Shown: positions 60,045 to 64,000 of the stretch, one piece after another
How positions within the stretch are numbered: the first letter of the stretch is position 1
How the letters are laid out: each line of letters begins with the position of its first letter
Source: UBA2638 sp046293135
GTDB taxonomy: Bacteria; Pseudomonadota; Alphaproteobacteria; Micavibrionales; Micavibrionaceae
Reading direction: 5' to 3'
NCBI GenBank assembly: GCA_046293135.1
Contig: JBKBPR010000006.1
Location: forward strand, 54,202 to 118,201
DNA: 64,000 bases
Made by a program: the position numbers and the translations under genes
Notes under the pieces: model-generated
Database searches by the model: none
The model's input: the letters and a program-made list of their open reading frames with translations, nothing else
What the model was told of the DNA's origin: nothing

Positions 60045-61047
60045 TCATCGCTTCGAGCGAGATTTCCGGCTGCCAGCCCAGAATGCGGCGGGCTTTTGCG
60101 GCATCACCGCACAAATGATGCACCTCCGCGGGGCGATATAATGACGGGTCAACCTGAACCAGAATCTGACCCGTTTTTGCGTCACGCGCCGTTTCATTTG
60201 CGCCGCTCCCGCTCCATTCCAGCTCCACCGCAATCTCGGCAAAGACCTTTTCTACAAACCATTTCACCGATTGCGCGCGCCCAGTCGCCAGCACAAAATC
60301 ATCCGGTTCATCCTGTTGCAACATGAGCCACATGCCGCGCACATAATCGGCGGCGTGCCCCCAATCGCGCTGCGCTGCCAGATTGCCGAGCATGAGCGGC
60401 TGAGCACACTCTTGCGTTCCCATCACCCCCAAAGCATGCCGCGCTACTGCGCCCGTGATCTTGCGGGTTACAAATTCCGTACCGCGCAGCGGGCTTTCAT
60501 GGTTGAACAAAATCCCGTTGCTGGCATGCATCCCGTAAGCCTTGCGGTAGGTGCGGACAATCCAATAGGCATAAAGCTTCGCGGCGGCATAAGGGCTGCA
60601 CGGCGCAAAGGGCGTTTCCTCGTTTTGCGGGCTCATCTGCGCATTTCCGTATAGCTCCGAGGACGAGGCTTGATAAAACAGCGTCTTTTGCTCCAGCTTC
60701 AAAATCCGTATCGCCTCAAGCAATCGCAAAACGCCCAAAGCATCGACATTGGCAGTATAATCCGGCGTATCAAAGCTCACATGAACATGGCTCTGCGCGC
60801 CGAGATTATAAATCTCATCGGGTATGATCTCCGACACCAGGCGAATAAGGTTGCCGCTATCGACCAAATCCCCGTAATGCAGGGTGACAGCGTTCAAAAC
60901 CGCGTCAATGCGGTCAAGCCGTTCGATGGAAGCGGGGCGCACCAATCCATGCACCTGATACCCTTTTTCCAGTAAAAACCGCGCCAGATACGCTCCGTCC
61001 TGCCCGTTAATCCCTGTGATAAAGGCGATTTTTGGTTTTTTGTTCAT
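59971..61047 (-). CDS. gmd: GDP-mannose 4,6-dehydratase
   Basis: Converts GDP-D-mannose to GDP-4-keto-6-deoxymannose, precursor of fucose, rhamnose or perosamine. The 358 residues have the NADP motif FITGINGQDGAYLARFLLEK (about 9-28), NLGAQSHVHVSFD (about 82-94), the catalytic region SPYAAAKLYAYW (about 151-162) and NHESPLRGTEFVTRKI. The ATG at 61047 overlaps the guanylyltransferase stop as ATGA, so the upstream extension to 61095 is rejected. The C-terminal about 24 codons are read antisense to the end of rlmJ. The next enzyme (Rmd, Per or Fcl) is not adjacent. Confidence 0.93.
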   Translation of the reverse strand: MNKKPKIAFITGINGQDGAYLARFLLEKGYQVHGLVRPASIERLDRIDAVLNAVTLHYGDLVDSGNLIRLVSEIIPDEIYNLGAQSHVHVSFDTPDYTANVDALGVLRLLEAIRILKLEQKTLFYQASSSELYGNAQMSPQNEETPFAPCSPYAAAKLYAYWIVRTYRKAYGMHASNGILFNHESPLRGTEFVTRKITGAVARHALGVMGTQECAQPLMLGNLAAQRDWGHAADYVRGMWLMLQQDEPDDFVLATGRAQSVKWFVEKVFAEIAVELEWSGSGANETARDAKTGQILVQVDPSLYRPAEVHHLCGDAAKARRILGWQPEISLEAMIKEMVQADIDALTPPTRDQARTAC

Positions 61048-62027
61048 CCCCGCAGCCCCTTTGCCTGATAAATTTCGATTGATCCGATATCGCACCAGTC
61101 AAAAGAGGCGCGTAAAACCCGCCCAGCGCTGGTTTTTTCACAATAAAAACGGTCAAAGGCAATGGCGGGGAAGCGCCCGAACAGTTCCGCCGCAATCACG
61201 CTGAGCATCCCCGCTCCTGCTCCTGCTTCCAATACCACCAATTCCGCCAATTCCGCACCTTCTTGTGTGAGGCACTGCTCCGTCACCGCCTCCGCCAAGG
61301 CATAAACCTCCCCTGATATCTGCGCCGCCTGCCGCAAAAAAATATCCGTATCCAACAAAAATATCCCGCTATTCCACTGCGCGCCCTGTTCAATAAGGCT
61401 CTGCGCTTCATATGTTTCAGGCTTTTCATGGAACTCTACGCCGCCCGCATCGCGCTCTATAACATAGCCATATTCGCTTGACGGGCTGAGCGGCGGCAAT
61501 CCGAAATAAACAATCCCAGCTTGCGCCCCCTCGCCCGCATCTCCGTCACCGCCAGATTCAGCCCTCAAAACCGCAAACCCCTTACGCATATCATCTTGAA
61601 AGGCTTGAATATCCTCAATGATATGATCGCTGGGCAGCGCCAGAATATAACGCTTTGCGCCCATTCCAAGCCGCCGCGCCAGCATGGCCGCGAGTAAAAT
61701 CGGCGCCAATGTATTGCGGCGAAACGGCTCTAAAATGATATGCGGGCGGAGCGCAGAGCTTGACCGCGCCTGCGCTTCAGCCACCCCCGCCTCAATTGCG
61801 GCCTTATAAAGCACATTCACGAACAGCATCGGCGCAGAGAAAATTTCAGGCGCAAGGACACGTTGCAACGTTAGGCTCAGCAGGCTTTTTCCGGCCTCAT
61901 CGCAATGAAATTGCTTGGGGAAATCGGCATTGGACACCGCCCGCAAACGCGCCCCCTGCCCGCCGCACAAAATAACCGGAATAATTTTATCTATCGCTTG
62001 CAAACGCTTTTCCCTGCCCGTTGCCAT
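61044..62027 (-). CDS. manC: Mannose-1-phosphate guanylyltransferase
   Basis: Makes GDP-mannose from GTP and mannose-1-phosphate, the substrate of the coupled Gmd. The nucleotidyltransferase motif is IPVILCGGQGARLRAVSNAD (about 16-35) with FPKQF; usual enzymes have GSGTRLWP, so GQGARLRA is a variant. LEPFRRNTLAPILLAAML (about 98-115), ILALPSDHIIED and FHEKPE (about 208-213) are conserved, as is WNSGIFL. At 327 residues it lacks the C-terminal isomerase domain of bifunctional ManC. There is an acidic Gly insertion SGGDGDAGEGAQAG (about 157-170). Confidence 0.87.
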   Translation of the reverse strand: MATGREKRLQAIDKIIPVILCGGQGARLRAVSNADFPKQFHCDEAGKSLLSLTLQRVLAPEIFSAPMLFVNVLYKAAIEAGVAEAQARSSSALRPHIILEPFRRNTLAPILLAAMLARRLGMGAKRYILALPSDHIIEDIQAFQDDMRKGFAVLRAESGGDGDAGEGAQAGIVYFGLPPLSPSSEYGYVIERDAGGVEFHEKPETYEAQSLIEQGAQWNSGIFLLDTDIFLRQAAQISGEVYALAEAVTEQCLTQEGAELAELVVLEAGAGAGMLSVIAAELFGRFPAIAFDRFYCEKTSAGRVLRASFDWCDIGSIEIYQAKGLRG

Positions 62028-62067
62028 TTAATAAAGTAAAACTATCAAAAAGATGCAACCATAATTC

Positions 62068-62095
62068 TTGACATGGCGCAGAATATAAGTATATT
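62068..62095 (+). promoter_or_regulatory. Sigma70-type promoter of rplU-rpmA
   Basis: A perfect TTGACA (62068-62073), 16 bases, then TATATT (62090-62095). The predicted start near 62102 leaves a leader of about 70 bases before rplU. The leader may fold, but I see no clear known regulatory structure. Confidence 0.65.
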
Positions 62096-62174
62096 GTCGC
62101 AACTTAATTCCGAAATATACGGGAAAAAGGTCTTGAAACGCCCTGATTTCCAATAGATTTACAGAGATAAAACA

Positions 62175-62489
62175 ATGTTTGCAATTATTCGTACCGGTGG
62201 AAAACAATATCGCGTTGCCAAAGACGACAAGCTTGAAATTGAAAAGCTTGAAGTTGAAGACGGCCAAAGCATCAATTTTGATGACGTTCTTTTCGTTAGC
62301 GACGGCAAAACCGTCAAGACGGGCGAGCCGGTTGTAAAAGGCGCAAGCGTTAAGGCGACTGTCATTTGCCAGAAGCGCGGCCCGAAAATCACGGTCTTCA
62401 AAAAGAAGCGCCGCCAGAATTACCGCCGTAAAAAAGGTCACCGTCAGGATCTGACGCTTATCCAGATTACGGACATTAAAGCTGCGTAA
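62175..62489 (+). CDS. rplU: 50S ribosomal protein L21
   Basis: Large-subunit protein of 104 residues binding 23S rRNA. The N-terminal MFAIIRTGGKQYRVAKDDKL and the C-terminal FKKKRRQNYRRKKGHRQDLT are the family signature. It is followed 45 bases later by rpmA as in nearly all bacteria. Confidence 0.97.
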   Translation: MFAIIRTGGKQYRVAKDDKLEIEKLEVEDGQSINFDDVLFVSDGKTVKTGEPVVKGASVKATVICQKRGPKITVFKKKRRQNYRRKKGHRQDLTLIQITDIKAA

Positions 62490-62534
62490 GACTTGATCGC
62501 TGCGGCTTATTCAACATTTTAAGGAGTTTAGATT

Positions 62535-62825
62535 ATGGCACATAAAAAAGCAGGCGGTAGTTCCAGAAACGGACGCGATTCAGCTGGTCGTCGTTTGGGC
62601 GTAAAGCGTTTCGGCGGCGAAACAGTTCTGGCCGGAAACATCATCATTCGTCAGCGCGGCACAAAATTCATTCCGGGCAAAAATGTTGGCTTGGGCAAGG
62701 ATCACACGATTTACGCTCTGGTTGATGGTCAGGTTGTGTTCACACGCAAGAAGCTGGGTGAAAACTCGACTGTGAGCATCTTGCCTGCTGCCAATGATGC
62801 GCGGACAAAAAAAGCGGCTGAATAA
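62535..62825 (+). CDS. rpmA: 50S ribosomal protein L27
   Basis: Ribosomal protein of 96 residues whose N-terminus reaches the peptidyl-transferase centre. MAHKKAGGSSRNGRDSAGRR (1-20) and RQRGTKFIPGKNVGLGKDHT are diagnostic. There is no cleavable Firmicute-type N-terminal extension. A strong AAGGAG ribosome site lies before the ATG, and a strong terminator follows. Confidence 0.97.
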   Translation: MAHKKAGGSSRNGRDSAGRRLGVKRFGGETVLAGNIIIRQRGTKFIPGKNVGLGKDHTIYALVDGQVVFTRKKLGENSTVSILPAANDARTKKAAE

Positions 62826-62848
62826 GCGCTTTTCTACAAAGATTACAA

Positions 62849-62880
62849 AAAGGGAAAGGCGCAAAACCTTTCCCTTTTTT
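62849..62880 (+). terminator. Intrinsic terminator after rpmA
   Basis: AAAGGGAAAGG (62849-62859) pairs perfectly with CCTTTCCCTTT (62867-62877) across a 7-base loop and is followed by more T, 24 bases after the rpmA stop. It separates rplU-rpmA from obgE. Confidence 0.88.
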
Positions 62881-62983
62881 CATGAAAAATGCTTGTTCTG
62901 ATTATTGATTACAGACTTAAAAAACGAAAAACCGAACCGACTTATAAATTTAAAACAACACCAAAGCACGTAACACTCAACAG

Positions 62984-64000
62984 ATGAAATTCCTCGACGA
63001 AGCAAAAATCTATATCAAAAGCGGAGATGGCGGGCCGGGCTGCGTGTCGTTCCGCCGCGAGAAATACGTTGAATTCGGCGGGCCTGACGGCGGCAATGGC
63101 GGGCGCGGCGGCTCTGTGATTTTCGAGGTTGTGGATGGGCTGAATACACTCATCGATTTTCGTTATCAGCAGCATTTTCGCGCCAATAACGGCCAACACG
63201 GTATGGGCTCAAACCGTTCGGGGGCGAGCGGCAGTGATTGCATCGTCAAAGTTCCGATCGGGACGCAAGTGTTGGCCGAAAACAAAGAAACCGTTCTTTA
63301 TGATTTCACCAGACCGGGGGAGCGCGTAACCGTTCTTAAGGGCGGTGACGGCGGCTTTGGCAATTCCCATTACAAAAGTTCAACCAATCAGGCGCCGCGC
63401 AAGAAAACGCCGGGCTGGCCGGGGCAGGAAATCGGGATTTGGCTGCGCTTAAAGCTGATCGCCGATGTCGGGCTGGTTGGCTTGCCGAATGCCGGTAAAT
63501 CTACATTTCTGGCGGCGGTGTCGAATGCCAAACCGAAAATTGCCGACTACCCGTTTACCACGCTCTCGCCCAATCTCGGCGTTGTGCGGGCGGGTGAGAC
63601 CGATTTCGTGATTGCCGATATTCCGGGCTTGATCGAAGGGGCGCATGAGGGGCATGGGCTGGGCGACCGCTTTTTGGGGCATATCGAGCGGACATCGGTG
63701 CTTTTGCATCTGATTGATTGTACGCAAGATGACATTGCGGGCGCTTATCAGACCATTCGCACGGAGCTTGAAGAATACGGCCATGAGGTCGGCGAAAAGG
63801 ATGAGATTATCGCCCTGACCAAGATTGATGCGCTGGGCGAAGAGCTGGCGCGGGAGCAAGCCAAGGCGCTCGAAAGCCTCACAAACGGCGCGCCGACCCA
63901 CCTGATTTCGGGCGTGTCGGGTGCGGGGATCAAGGAGATATTGTTTCTGCTGGCCGACCATGTCCGCGCCTTCAAGCAATCCGAACTGGAAAGTTTTGGT
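62984..64000 (+). CDS. obgE: GTPase ObgE/CgtA, 3' end cut by window edge
   Basis: Ribosome-associated GTPase of large-subunit assembly and growth control. The 339 codons present cover the Gly-rich Obg domain (about 1-158: MKFLDEAKIYIKSGDGGPGC, GGPDGGNGGRGGSV), then the G domain. The P-loop is VGLPNAGKSTF (about 165-175), the switch region DYPFTTLSPNLGVV, G3 is DIPGLIEGAHEG (about 210-221) and G4 is TKID in place of the more usual NKID. The ATG at 62984 follows a 104-base gap after the terminator and has a weak ribosome site. The C-terminal end is outside the window. Confidence 0.95.
   Translation, partial: MKFLDEAKIYIKSGDGGPGCVSFRREKYVEFGGPDGGNGGRGGSVIFEVVDGLNTLIDFRYQQHFRANNGQHGMGSNRSGASGSDCIVKVPIGTQVLAENKETVLYDFTRPGERVTVLKGGDGGFGNSHYKSSTNQAPRKKTPGWPGQEIGIWLRLKLIADVGLVGLPNAGKSTFLAAVSNAKPKIADYPFTTLSPNLGVVRAGETDFVIADIPGLIEGAHEGHGLGDRFLGHIERTSVLLHLIDCTQDDIAGAYQTIRTELEEYGHEVGEKDEIIALTKIDALGEELAREQAKALESLTNGAPTHLISGVSGAGIKEILFLLADHVRAFKQSELESFG

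Overview
The window looks like a chromosome segment of an alphaproteobacterium of moderate GC content. The evidence is gene order and gene type: a pyrH-frr-uppS-cdsA-dxr-rseP-bamA-ompH-lpxD-fabZ-lpxA-lpxI-lpxB block ending against gltA, LpxI instead of LpxH for lipid A, a ComEC without the metallo-beta-lactamase tail, a carboxyspermidine-dehydrogenase-type polyamine gene, and a TTAA-N7-TTAA (CtrA-like) box. I cannot place it below class with confidence.

Layout. Positions 1-9987 hold mixed housekeeping genes: a cut lipoprotein gene, gpt, tRNA-Asn, a CDF metal exporter, a divergent agmatinase / carboxy(nor)spermidine dehydrogenase pair followed by a small AT-rich membrane protein gene, comEC, gltX and gltA. 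Positions 10023-31839 are one long minus-strand run. Read in the direction of transcription it is mltB, rlpA, a D,D-carboxypeptidase gene, tmk, holB, metG, tatD and an MBL hydrolase gene, then pyrH through lpxB. It covers peptidoglycan, nucleotide, isoprenoid and phospholipid supply, outer-membrane protein assembly and lipid A.

Positions 32028-35997 are an accessory patch next to tRNA-Ser. It holds an AT-rich 79-codon gene interrupted at a run of nine A, a secreted beta-propeller-like protein with S-x-D-G-x-x-W repeats, a DUF4139-type protein and a small membrane protein.

Positions 36191-57050 are a surface-polysaccharide locus in two convergent units. The plus unit (wbpA, wbpB, wbpD, wbpE homologues) plus the wbpI homologue in the minus unit make up the known route from UDP-GlcNAc to UDP-2,3-diacetamido-mannuronate. 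The minus unit adds three glycosyltransferases, a Wzx-type flippase, two AsnB-type amidotransferases, a methyltransferase, a PglD-like acetyltransferase, an aminotransferase, a sugar epimerase, a FemAB/GNAT-type acyltransferase, a transglutaminase-fold membrane protein and a glycosidase-like propeller. Many of its genes overlap by 4 bases. I see no Wzy, Wzz or initiating transferase. Nucleotide-sugar supply resumes at 59971-62027 with gmd and a mannose-1-phosphate guanylyltransferase gene.

The right end is rplU, rpmA, a strong terminator and a truncated obgE. The most interesting points are the homopolymer-interrupted gene at 32263-32503, the combination of two amidotransferases, a FemAB-like protein and a transglutaminase-like protein in one glycan operon, the dyad just downstream of the putative wbp promoter, the CtrA-like box before an orphan gene, and the 74-base tail-to-tail overlap of rlmJ and gmd.
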